From Chloroflexota bacterium (lineage in GTDB: Bacteria; Chloroflexota; Anaerolineae; Caldilineales; Caldilineaceae): a stretch of 7,211 nt of DNA. Where the stretch lies: NCBI GenBank assembly GCA_003577365.1, contig QEUY01000173.1, forward strand, positions 1-7,211. The letters run 5' to 3'. The notes beneath the pieces were generated by a model. The model worked only from the letters and a program-made list of their open reading frames with translations. It did not search any database and was not told the origin of the DNA. The translations under genes were made by a program, and so were the position numbers. Shown one piece after another: positions 1 through 5,537 of this stretch. The stretch's first letter is position 1, and each line of letters opens with the position of its first letter.

Positions 1-136
1 ACTGATGAAGTACATCTGCAAGCACGGCTTTGAACACCATGTCAGCATGAACGGCTCGCACACCGCGGCCGTGCTGGACGAAGCGTTTACCACTTATTTT
101 GGGTGGGATGTTTATCACCATCAAGCAGCAGAATAA
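1..136 (+). CDS. C-terminal end of an L-fucose isomerase-like protein (5' partial)
   Basis: Reading from base 2, an open frame enters from outside the window and ends at TAA 134-136, giving 44 residues. They include CKHGFEHHVSMN and, near the end, an FGWDVYHH tail. This HGFEHHV plus GW-x-VYHH ending is, from memory, typical of the C-terminus of the L-fucose isomerase / L-arabinose isomerase-like family (COG2407 type), whose members interconvert aldoses and ketoses in the cytoplasm. Catalytic residues lie upstream and cannot be checked, so the exact sugar is unknown. The downstream glycoside hydrolase starts 18 bases after the stop, so the two are probably co-transcribed in a sugar-use operon. 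Identification rests on a short tail only; another isomerase-fold protein is possible. Confidence 0.62.
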   Translation, partial: LMKYICKHGFEHHVSMNGSHTAAVLDEAFTTYFGWDVYHHQAAE

Positions 137-154
137 GGGAGAAAGTAAGCAGCC

Positions 155-1609
155 GTGACCAGATCTGTTGACCAATCTGTCGAACGTTGGGATATTTTCG
201 AAGTTGTGCTGAACGGCCCGCGCGAGGGCAACCCCTTTGTCGATGTACAGGTCGGCGCGACCTTCCGCCACAAGCACCGCGCGATTGCCGTGGACGGGTT
301 CTACGACGGCGACGGCATCTATCGCGTGCGCTTCATGCCCGACACCGTGGGCGAATGGCAGTACACGACCATCAGCAATGTCGCCGAGTTGGACGGGCAG
401 AGCGGCAGCTTTACCTGTATTGCGCCCGGCCCTGGCAACCACGGCCCGGTGCATGTCTATAACACCTTTCATTTTACCTATGCGGATGGCACACCCTATA
501 TTTCAGTCGGGACGACCTGCTATGCCTGGGTGCACCAGACCGAGCAGCTCCAGCAGCAGACGCTAGCCACACTCCAAAACGCGCCCTTCAACAAGATGCG
601 CATGTGTGTCTTCCCCAAGCACTATCCCTATAACCAGAACGAGCCTGCCCTGCATCCCTATCTGGAGGGCGCGGAGGGGGCGCGTGACTTCAACCGGCCC
701 AACCCGGCCTTCTTCCGTCATTTCGAACGGTGCGTGCTGGACCTGCAGCGGTTGGGGATCGAGGCCGATATTATCCTCTTCCACCCCTACGACCGTTGGG
801 GCTATGCGACCATGACCCCGGACGAGAACCGCCGCTATCTGCGCTATCTGGTGGCGCGGCTGGCCGCCTATCGCAACATCTGGTGGTCGATGGCGAATGA
901 GTATGACTTTATGCTCAAGACCATCCCCCTGGAGTTGTGGGATGAACTCTTCCAGACCGTCCAGCAGCGCGACCCCTACGAACATCCCCGCTCGATCCAC
1001 CAGGCGCACCTAGACTATGACTATACCAAGCCCTGGGTGACCCACGCATCGGTGCAAAAGTGGGATGTGATCCGCTCCAAAGCCTGGCGCAGCCAATATC
1101 AAAAACCGCTGGTCAACGACGAACCCGAATATGAAGGCAACATCCCGTATATTTGGGGCAACATCTCGGCCCGCGAACTGGTGCACCGCTTCTGGGTCAT
1201 GTTTGCCGATGGAACCTATGGCGGTCACGGCGAAACCTATCTGCACCCGGAAGATATTCTGTGGTGGTCCAAAGGCGGGGTGCTGCACGGCGAAAGCCCG
1301 GCGCGCATCGCCTTCCTGCGCCGCATCTTGGAAGAGGCGCCTGCCGGCGGGCTGACCCCGATGGAGGACGCCTGGTTCTGGCCGCGCATCTCCGGCAGCA
1401 GCAACGGCAACTACCGGCTGATCTATTTTGGCGCACATCAGCCCAAACAATGGTCGGAAGGGCTGCCCACCGAGGGCCGCTATCATGTAGACGTCATCGA
1501 CACCTGGGAGATGACCATCACCCCCCTGGCAGGGACATACGAGGGCAAGACCACCCTCACCCTACCCGGCAAGCCCCACCTGGCGCTTCGTATACGGCCC
1601 GCCGAATGA
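155..1609 (+). CDS. DUF5060-domain glycoside hydrolase (TIM-barrel, clan GH-A-like), cytoplasmic
   Basis: This 484-residue protein starts at GTG 155, preceded by GGGAG at 137-141 (a rather long 13-base spacing); no better start exists before the N-terminal domain begins. Residues about 10-90 match the DUF5060 beta-sandwich pattern (NPFVDV, GFYDGDGIYRVRFMPDTVGEWQY). Residues about 100-400 look like a TIM barrel of the DUF4038/apiosidase-like kind, opening with FHFTYADGTPYISVGTTCY. WWSMANEYD places a likely acid/base at Glu249, and LVNDEPEYEG offers Glu323 or Glu325 as nucleophile. The last 70 or so residues form a small beta domain resembling DUF5605. No signal peptide is visible, so it probably acts in the cytoplasm on imported oligosaccharides or glycosides. 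The adjoining fucose isomerase-like gene hints at a deoxyhexose-containing or plant-derived substrate; the substrate is inferred, not shown. Confidence 0.85.
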   Translation: MTRSVDQSVERWDIFEVVLNGPREGNPFVDVQVGATFRHKHRAIAVDGFYDGDGIYRVRFMPDTVGEWQYTTISNVAELDGQSGSFTCIAPGPGNHGPVHVYNTFHFTYADGTPYISVGTTCYAWVHQTEQLQQQTLATLQNAPFNKMRMCVFPKHYPYNQNEPALHPYLEGAEGARDFNRPNPAFFRHFERCVLDLQRLGIEADIILFHPYDRWGYATMTPDENRRYLRYLVARLAAYRNIWWSMANEYDFMLKTIPLELWDELFQTVQQRDPYEHPRSIHQAHLDYDYTKPWVTHASVQKWDVIRSKAWRSQYQKPLVNDEPEYEGNIPYIWGNISARELVHRFWVMFADGTYGGHGETYLHPEDILWWSKGGVLHGESPARIAFLRRILEEAPAGGLTPMEDAWFWPRISGSSNGNYRLIYFGAHQPKQWSEGLPTEGRYHVDVIDTWEMTITPLAGTYEGKTTLTLPGKPHLALRIRPAE

Positions 1610-1743
1610 TCGCAACCTTGTTTGCCCCATATAGCAATATGCTCCCGCGAAGAGGCGAAGGCCCTCCCATCCCCCTCGATTCGCCGGAAGCGCACAATTC
1701 CTAAATCCGCAGATCTCCCCAGCGCACAGCCGCCGCAAAAGTG

Positions 1744-1788
1744 ATGAAGTCTTTCTTCATTTTCACTTCATGGCGGCTTCATCTTCAT
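1744..1788 (+). promoter_or_regulatory. Phased CTTCAT array, likely OmpR/PhoB-family response-regulator operator
   Basis: CTTCAT occurs at 1755-1760, 1766-1771, 1777-1782 and 1783-1788, and its reverse complement ATGAAG at 1744-1749. The starts 1744, 1755, 1766 and 1777 are exactly 11 bases apart, about one helical turn. Tandem sites with an 11-base period (for example the PhoB box, 7-base repeats separated by 4 bases) are the known mode of DNA recognition by winged-helix OmpR/PhoB regulators, and such a regulator is encoded downstream in this cluster. The third unit ends 10 bases before the TATACT box, close to the geometry of PhoB-activated promoters where the sites replace the -35 element. 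That the local regulator binds here is inference. Confidence 0.6.
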
Positions 1789-1792
1789 CGTC

Positions 1793-1798
1793 TATACT
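1793..1798 (+). promoter_or_regulatory. Putative -10 element (TATACT) of the exporter operon promoter
   Basis: TATACT differs from the TATAAT consensus at one position and sits in one of the least GC-rich parts of the gap. The bases 17 upstream (around 1770-1775) do not resemble TTGACA, so the promoter would depend on an activator bound at the CTTCAT array just upstream. A start of transcription near 1804-1806 would leave a leader of roughly 145 bases before the ABC ATPase gene. No other -10/-35 pair in the gap looks better by eye. Confidence 0.45.
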
Positions 1799-1825
1799 GA
1801 AGCTGCTCCGAGAAGTTTTCAGTAT
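1794..1825. repeat. 8-base perfect inverted repeat at the promoter
   Basis: ATACTGAA at 1794-1801 is the exact reverse complement of TTCAGTAT at 1818-1825, separated by 16 bases. The left arm overlaps the -10-like box. It could be an operator for a dimeric regulator that blocks the promoter (for example the small HTH protein of this cluster), or a minor hairpin near the 5' end of the transcript. The function is unproven, and an 8-base match could still be chance. Confidence 0.4.
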
Positions 1826-1949
1826 CCACGAATCACGACACAGCGACCTCACAAGGCCGCCAATGGTCTGGCCGGATGGGCTGCCGTCGGGTTCAGCTTG
1901 CCTCTGCGTTCTGCTATCTTCTCGCTACCGGTAAGGAGATTTGCACCCG

Positions 1950-3017
1950 ATGATTCACAGCAACGGACCTCTCGCCAATACCCAATCCCCCGAAGCGTCG
2001 ACAGCTACGACACCCGTGTTAGTCGCCGAAGGCTTGCGCAAGTTCTATGGACCCAGAGAGGCGCTGCGTGGGCTGACCTTCTCATTGCAGACCGGCCGCA
2101 TCCTGGGCTTTCTCGGCCCCAATGGCGCCGGCAAAACCACCGCCATTCGCATCCTGACGACCATCATGGAACCCTCGGCGGGTCACTTTTCCGTGGACGG
2201 CATCTCGTCGCAGCATCCAGAGCAGATCCGCCGCCGCATCGGCGTCCTGCCGGAAAACCTTGGCTTCCCCAAGCAGATCACCGGTCTCGAATACCTGACC
2301 TTCTTTGGCCAGCTCTACGGGCAATCGCGCGCCGATGCCCGAGCGCATGCCCTGACCCTGCTCGAAGCTGTGGGCCTTCAGCAGCGCGCCAAATCGCTGA
2401 TCGGCACCTTCAGCCACGGTATGCGACAAAGGCTGGGCATCGCCCGCGCCCTTGTCAACGACCCGGTTGTGGTCTTCCTCGACGAACCAACCTTGGGGCT
2501 AGACCCGCGCGGGCAGCGCGAGCTGCTCTCGCTCGTGCGGCGCATCGCGCGCGAACGCAACGCCGGGGTCGTTTTGTGCAGCCACGCCTTGGCCGAAATC
2601 GAAAGCGTGTGCGATGACGTCGTCATCCTCAGCGCCGGCCAGGTCGTCGCAGCAGGGTCCGTGACCGAGGTGATCGGGCGAGCGCAGCAGGCGGACGTGC
2701 AGCACAACGGGGTGCGCGTTTGGGTTCCGGCCGCGTCTCTGGCCGCAGCCCAACAACGGCTCGAGGCGCTGCCACATGTCATGGAGACAGCCCCCGTCGA
2801 GGGTATGGAGGGCTGGCTGCGCATCGAGCTTGTGGACATGGCCAGCCCCGCAACCAACGGCAGGGCGACGAACGGGGACGCGGGAGTAGACCCCCGACTC
2901 ACCAACCAGATGCTGGGGGCCTTGATCGACGCCGGAATACCGATCCTCGCCTTCCAGACCGAAGGCGGCAGACTCCAGGATGCCTTTTTACGTCTCACCG
3001 AGGAGGTCATTCGATGA
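1950..3017 (+). CDS. ABC-2 type exporter, ATP-binding subunit
   Basis: This 355-residue ATPase would energise the membrane partner encoded next to it. ATG 1950 is chosen because AAGGAG at 1933-1938 lies 11 bases upstream; the in-frame TTG at 1941 is too close to that site. Visible motifs are the Walker A GPNGAGKTT (residues 56-64), a family-type VLPEN in place of a Q-loop glutamine (near 102), a degenerate signature FSHGMRQR (154-161), Walker B VVVFLDEP (173-180) and the H-loop His212. The signature lacks the LSGGQ form, as is common in DrrA/CcmA-like exporters. Residues 240-355 are a C-terminal extension with a low-complexity Ala/Asn/Gly stretch around 298-312, also usual for this group. The stop overlaps the permease start as ATGA, implying translational coupling. 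The substrate cannot be read from the sequence. Confidence 0.93.
   Translation: MIHSNGPLANTQSPEASTATTPVLVAEGLRKFYGPREALRGLTFSLQTGRILGFLGPNGAGKTTAIRILTTIMEPSAGHFSVDGISSQHPEQIRRRIGVLPENLGFPKQITGLEYLTFFGQLYGQSRADARAHALTLLEAVGLQQRAKSLIGTFSHGMRQRLGIARALVNDPVVVFLDEPTLGLDPRGQRELLSLVRRIARERNAGVVLCSHALAEIESVCDDVVILSAGQVVAAGSVTEVIGRAQQADVQHNGVRVWVPAASLAAAQQRLEALPHVMETAPVEGMEGWLRIELVDMASPATNGRATNGDAGVDPRLTNQMLGALIDAGIPILAFQTEGGRLQDAFLRLTEEVIR
3001..3006 (+). promoter_or_regulatory. Strong ribosome-binding site setting the permease start
   Basis: AGGAGG lies 7 bases before ATG 3014, inside the last codons of the ATPase gene. It decides the permease start: the same frame is open far upstream (to 2720), but only as a shadow of the ATPase gene. 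Confidence 0.85.
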
Positions 3018-4444
3018 GTGAACTAACCGCGCGCCTAAGCGACAAACGCAAGGTAGACGAGCGCCGGCTGGCCGCCTCGCGCCCGGCGATGCCCGCCTGG
3101 CGGGTCATGCTGGCGCGCGAACTGCATGAACTGTGGATCGGCGGCAGAGCGCCCACCTTCCTCTTCCTCTTCAGCATCCTGCTGGCAATCGAAACCTATG
3201 TCTTTGCCGCCAACAGCGAGCTAAGCCTGATGCCCCCCAAAGAGATGGTCTACGAAACCCTCAAAGCGGCCATCTCCGCCAGTCTCTTTATCATGCTCAT
3301 CATCGGGGCCGACAGCCTCAGCGGCGAGCGGGAACGCGCCACCCTGGAAGCAGTGCTCCTCACACCGGCGAGCCGCCGGCAGATCGTCGTGGGCAAGTTT
3401 CTCGCCGCCCTTACATTCTGGCCCGTTGCGCTTGCCGTCGCCCTTCCCTATATGCATGTACTGGCGCAGGGCGATGAGGTCTTCGGCCAAGCCGTGGCCT
3501 GGGGTGCGCTCTTGGGGAGCATCCTCGCCCCGGCCTTTGTCGGTTTGGGCATGTTTGTCAGCTTCTGGTGCAACTCCAACAAGACCAGCCTCTTCGTCAG
3601 CCTCGGCATTTACCTCCTGTTCCTGCTTCCTGTACAATTACCTGGACGGGCGCAGACGGGCGCGGCGGGCCAATTTCTGCAGTGGATCAACCCAATCGCC
3701 GCCGAATATCACTTTCTGTCCAAACTTCTGGTCAACAACCGCACCCTGGCGGAATGGTGGACCTGGCTGCTGTCGCCGGTCGTGCTGACCGTCGTCGTGG
3801 TGAGTTTGCTCTTTCTCTATGCAGCCCCAGGCCTGCGCCTGGAGGGGGGCCGGACCAACCACTTCCTGCGCAAGTGGCGCCGCGCCGCGCCGTTACTGCT
3901 GATCGCCGGCTGTCTGCTTGGCCTCAACGCCTCCCCAGCGATGGCGCAAAGCGCCCCCACCGCCACCCCCTTGCAGGTATCGGTCAGCATGGATTACGCT
4001 GTAGTCAAGACAGGCGACTCGATCTTTTTCGATACGGTCATCAGCAATCACGATACCCAGCCGTCTCCCCCTGTGATCGTGGCGATGAATATCATCAACC
4101 TGGATAAGGAAGGAGATGTCGTCGATCCAGAGGACTGGTCGCCCGAACGCACCCAATATATCACGCAGCTCGCGCCCGATGAGTCCGGCACGCTCTCATG
4201 GAGGGTCAACGCGATCTTGGACGGCGATTACATCGTCTACATGGTCGCCATGCCTGAACCCGCCAGCCAAGAGACCACCAGCCAAGCGGTGGCCAGTACG
4301 GGCATCCACCTGACCGTGATGCCTTTTACCAAGCTCAACCCTGGCGGCATCCTCCCCTACACCTTGGGCGCGCCGTTCGTCTTGGGCATGGGGCTGCTCT
4401 TTCTGCAGCGGATGCGGCGCAGGGGCATCGACGTCGGCGGTTGA
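3014..4444 (+). CDS. ABC-2 type permease fused to an extracytoplasmic beta-rich domain
   Basis: The protein has 476 residues. Residues 1-275 are an ABC-2/NosY-like permease: cytoplasmic N-terminus, six probable membrane segments (about 47-65, 84-104, 131-150, 161-183, 191-207, 250-270) and the family hallmark DSLSGERERATLEAVLLTP after the second. Then comes a basic patch RKWRR (286-290), a hydrophobic run and SPAMAQSAP (307-315), which together look exactly like a signal peptide with an AMA|Q cleavage site, although no start codon lies there. Residues about 318-436 resemble an Ig-like beta sandwich (CARDB/NEW3 style), and a last membrane segment (about 445-464) ends in RMRRRG. Positive-inside signals fit an outward-facing domain held by helices 7 and 8. 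It pairs with the overlapping upstream ATPase. The domain may bind ligand or substrate; its function is unknown. Typical ABC-2 permeases are about 250-300 residues long, so the added 200 are unusual. Confidence 0.88.
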   Translation: MSELTARLSDKRKVDERRLAASRPAMPAWRVMLARELHELWIGGRAPTFLFLFSILLAIETYVFAANSELSLMPPKEMVYETLKAAISASLFIMLIIGADSLSGERERATLEAVLLTPASRRQIVVGKFLAALTFWPVALAVALPYMHVLAQGDEVFGQAVAWGALLGSILAPAFVGLGMFVSFWCNSNKTSLFVSLGIYLLFLLPVQLPGRAQTGAAGQFLQWINPIAAEYHFLSKLLVNNRTLAEWWTWLLSPVVLTVVVVSLLFLYAAPGLRLEGGRTNHFLRKWRRAAPLLLIAGCLLGLNASPAMAQSAPTATPLQVSVSMDYAVVKTGDSIFFDTVISNHDTQPSPPVIVAMNIINLDKEGDVVDPEDWSPERTQYITQLAPDESGTLSWRVNAILDGDYIVYMVAMPEPASQETTSQAVASTGIHLTVMPFTKLNPGGILPYTLGAPFVLGMGLLFLQRMRRRGIDVGG

Positions 4445-4468
4445 ACCGGCAGTTGAGCCGGCAGTTCT
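4433..4468 (+). repeat. Three imperfect 12-base tandem repeats across the permease stop codon
   Basis: The units are GTCGGCGGTTGA (4433-4444), ACCGGCAGTTGA (4445-4456) and GCCGGCAGTTCT (4457-4468). The second and third differ at three positions, the first and second at three. The permease stop TGA is the end of the first unit, and the second unit carries another in-frame TGA. Units two and three can also fold as CCGGC-6-GCCGG (4446-4461), a short GC hairpin without a following T-run. This may be slippage duplication or a weak attenuator between exporter and regulator genes. Confidence 0.6.
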
Positions 4469-4495
4469 TGCCAGAGATCGAAGTCTGCCCTGGCA
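4469..4495. repeat. Short inverted repeat between permease and HTH gene
   Basis: TGCCAG at 4469-4474 pairs with CTGGCA at 4490-4495 around a 15-base loop. It directly follows the 12-base tandem repeat. No T-run follows, so it is not a convincing terminator. It might be a remnant of a mobile element end or a regulatory hairpin; the match is short and may be chance. Confidence 0.25.
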
Positions 4496-4536
4496 CTTCC
4501 TGAACGGCACGGCTCTTTTCAACCAGGAGATGTCAG

Positions 4537-4821
4537 GTGATCTATGTCCGGGCTTTACACCAAACGGAGGAGGCCGAACTCCGGCGCATGACCCGCCAGG
4601 AGGTCGGGCGCGTCAGCCAACGAGCACAGATGATCCTGTTGTCGGCCCAGCGACACACGATCCCGGAAATCGCCACGATCTTCGCCGTGAGCCGCGCTAC
4701 CGTGCGCTATTGGATCGAACGCTTTGAAGCGCACGGACCCGCGGGCCTCTACGACCGGCAGCGCGGCGGGCGGCCACGCAAGCTCAACAGCACAAGCGCG
4801 GTCGGCGCGGTCATCATCTGA
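4537..4821 (+). CDS. Small HTH protein matching the N-terminal domain of IS630-type transposases
   Basis: The product has 94 residues and starts at GTG 4537, with AGGAGA at 4525-4530 well placed 6 bases upstream. Residues about 8-83 have the IS630/Tc1-mariner DNA-binding layout: a first helix (EEAELRRMTRQE), a second (RVSQRAQMILLSAQ), a helix-turn-helix (TIPEIATIFAVSRATVRYWIERF, about 41-63), then GPAGLYDRQRGGRPRKL. In full transposases of about 340 residues this is followed by the DDE catalytic domain; here it stops 11 residues later (NSTSAVGAVII) and no DDE domain or second terminal repeat is seen before the response regulator. It therefore cannot transpose by itself. It may be a decayed insertion-sequence remnant, or a domesticated DNA-binding protein regulating this operon; the intact frame and good ribosome-binding site lean to the latter, without proof. 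Confidence 0.72.
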   Translation: MIYVRALHQTEEAELRRMTRQEVGRVSQRAQMILLSAQRHTIPEIATIFAVSRATVRYWIERFEAHGPAGLYDRQRGGRPRKLNSTSAVGAVII

Positions 4822-4856
4822 GAATGGGGTTGGCGTTTGAGAGTGGGAATGGCGTT
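4820..4856 (+). repeat. 19-base-period imperfect tandem duplication before the response-regulator start
   Basis: Bases 4820-4837 and 4839-4856 align at 15 of 18 positions (both begin GAGA and end TGGCGTT). The second copy abuts the ATG at 4857 and supplies the weak GTGGGA ribosome-binding site (4843-4848). The first copy overlaps the last base pair of the HTH stop codon and contains the ATG at 4824. It looks like a local duplication of the translation-initiation region and could alternatively be a paired binding site. Confidence 0.6.
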
Positions 4857-5537
4857 ATGCACGTCTTAATCGTCGAGGATCAGCTCAACGTCTCTACCTA
4901 TATTAAGCGCGCCCTTGAGGAACAGGGCTACGCTGTGGATGTGGCGCACACAGGGCAAGAAGCGCTCGACTGGGCGGATGTTGTGCCGTACGATCTGATT
5001 GTGCTGGACATCATGCTGCCCGAGATCAACGGGATCACGGTCTGCCGGCGTCTGCGCAGCCAGGGAAATCAGGCGGCCATCCTGATGCTGACGGCCCGCG
5101 ACACCGTGGACGACCGCGTCACCGGGCTGGATGCGGGCGCCGACGACTACCTCGTCAAACCGTTCGACCTGAAAGAACTGCTGGCACGCCTGCGGGCATT
5201 GTCGCGCCGCCACACCACCCAGAGTTCGACCCTGAAGGTGGGCGACCTCACCTTGGACACGCGCACCCATGTGGTGATGCACAACGATACCCTCATCAAG
5301 CTCACTGCCAAAGAATATGCTGTCCTTGAGTGCTTGATGCGCGAGCCCGACCGCGTCTTCACACGCACCGAGATCGCCGAGTCCATTTGGAACTACGACG
5401 TCTACAACCAGTCCAACGTGGTCGATGTCTACATCCGCAACCTGCGGCGCAAGATCGACGACCCTTTTGGCAGAAAGCGCATCCACACCGTGCGCGGGGC
5501 CGGCTATCGTCTATCGGACGAGGAAGTAGATGAATGA
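4857..5537 (+). CDS. OmpR/PhoB-family response regulator
   Basis: The 226-residue regulator has an N-terminal receiver domain (about 1-115) and a C-terminal winged-helix DNA-binding domain (about 125-220). Receiver residues are complete: acidic pair Glu7/Asp8, phosphoacceptor Asp51 (VLDIMLPEINGI), Thr79 (MLTAR) and Lys101 (VKPFDLKEL). The DNA-binding half shows LTAKEYAVLECLM, SNVVDVYIRNLRRKID as recognition helix, and the wing RIHTVRGAGYRL. ATG 4857 is preferred because MHVLIVEDQ is the usual family N-terminus; an in-frame ATG at 4824 would add 11 atypical residues. Its stop overlaps the kinase start as ATGA, so the kinase is surely its partner. It probably binds the 11-base-phased CTTCAT sites at 1744-1788, controlling the exporter and, if read-through occurs, its own operon. 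It resembles CutR/QseB/MprA-like regulators in general; no specific name is justified. Confidence 0.96.
   Translation: MHVLIVEDQLNVSTYIKRALEEQGYAVDVAHTGQEALDWADVVPYDLIVLDIMLPEINGITVCRRLRSQGNQAAILMLTARDTVDDRVTGLDAGADDYLVKPFDLKELLARLRALSRRHTTQSSTLKVGDLTLDTRTHVVMHNDTLIKLTAKEYAVLECLMREPDRVFTRTEIAESIWNYDVYNQSNVVDVYIRNLRRKIDDPFGRKRIHTVRGAGYRLSDEEVDE

Larger units (their letters stand above)
1610..1949. other. Non-coding gap between the sugar operon and the exporter operon
   Basis: This 340-base stretch contains no convincing gene. Its first 130 bases hold only weak inverted repeats (CATAT/ATATG at 1628-1641; GGCGAA/TTCGCC at 1654-1685) without a T-run, so no clear terminator follows the glycoside hydrolase. 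Bases 1744-1788 hold a phased CTTCAT array, followed by a -10-like box and an inverted repeat, annotated separately. From about 1830 to 1930 I see nothing that I can name; if the -10 box is real this is part of a 5' leader of about 145 bases. The gap ends with the AAGGAG ribosome-binding site at 1933-1938. Confidence 0.7.

Noticed and set aside
563..1486. Two adjoining minus-strand open frames opposite the glycoside hydrolase
   Set aside because: They are shadow frames of a clearly real gene, with no ribosome-binding site or family features.
1628..1685. Terminator after the glycoside hydrolase
   Set aside because: Only a weak AT stem (CATAT/ATATG) and a 6-base pair of arms with a 20-base loop are present, and neither is followed by a T-run.
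1941..1949. TTG at 1941 as start of the ABC ATPase
   Set aside because: It lies only 2 bases after AAGGAG; ATG 1950 has normal spacing.
2720..3013. Upstream extension of the permease frame
   Set aside because: It overlaps the ATPase gene, is Arg/Gly-rich shadow sequence, and AGGAGG at 3001 clearly sets the start at 3014.
3940..4444. Separate secreted protein starting within the permease frame
   Set aside because: The signal-peptide-like segment has no ATG, GTG or TTG in frame before it; the ATG in AMAQ would skip the signal. One fused protein is the only reading supported.
4445..4536. Left end of an intact IS630-type element
   Set aside because: No matching terminal inverted repeat downstream, no TA duplication pair and no catalytic domain were found.
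4824..4856. ATG 4824 as start of the response regulator
   Set aside because: It adds 11 residues outside the normal receiver-domain start and lacks a ribosome-binding site; kept only as an alternative.
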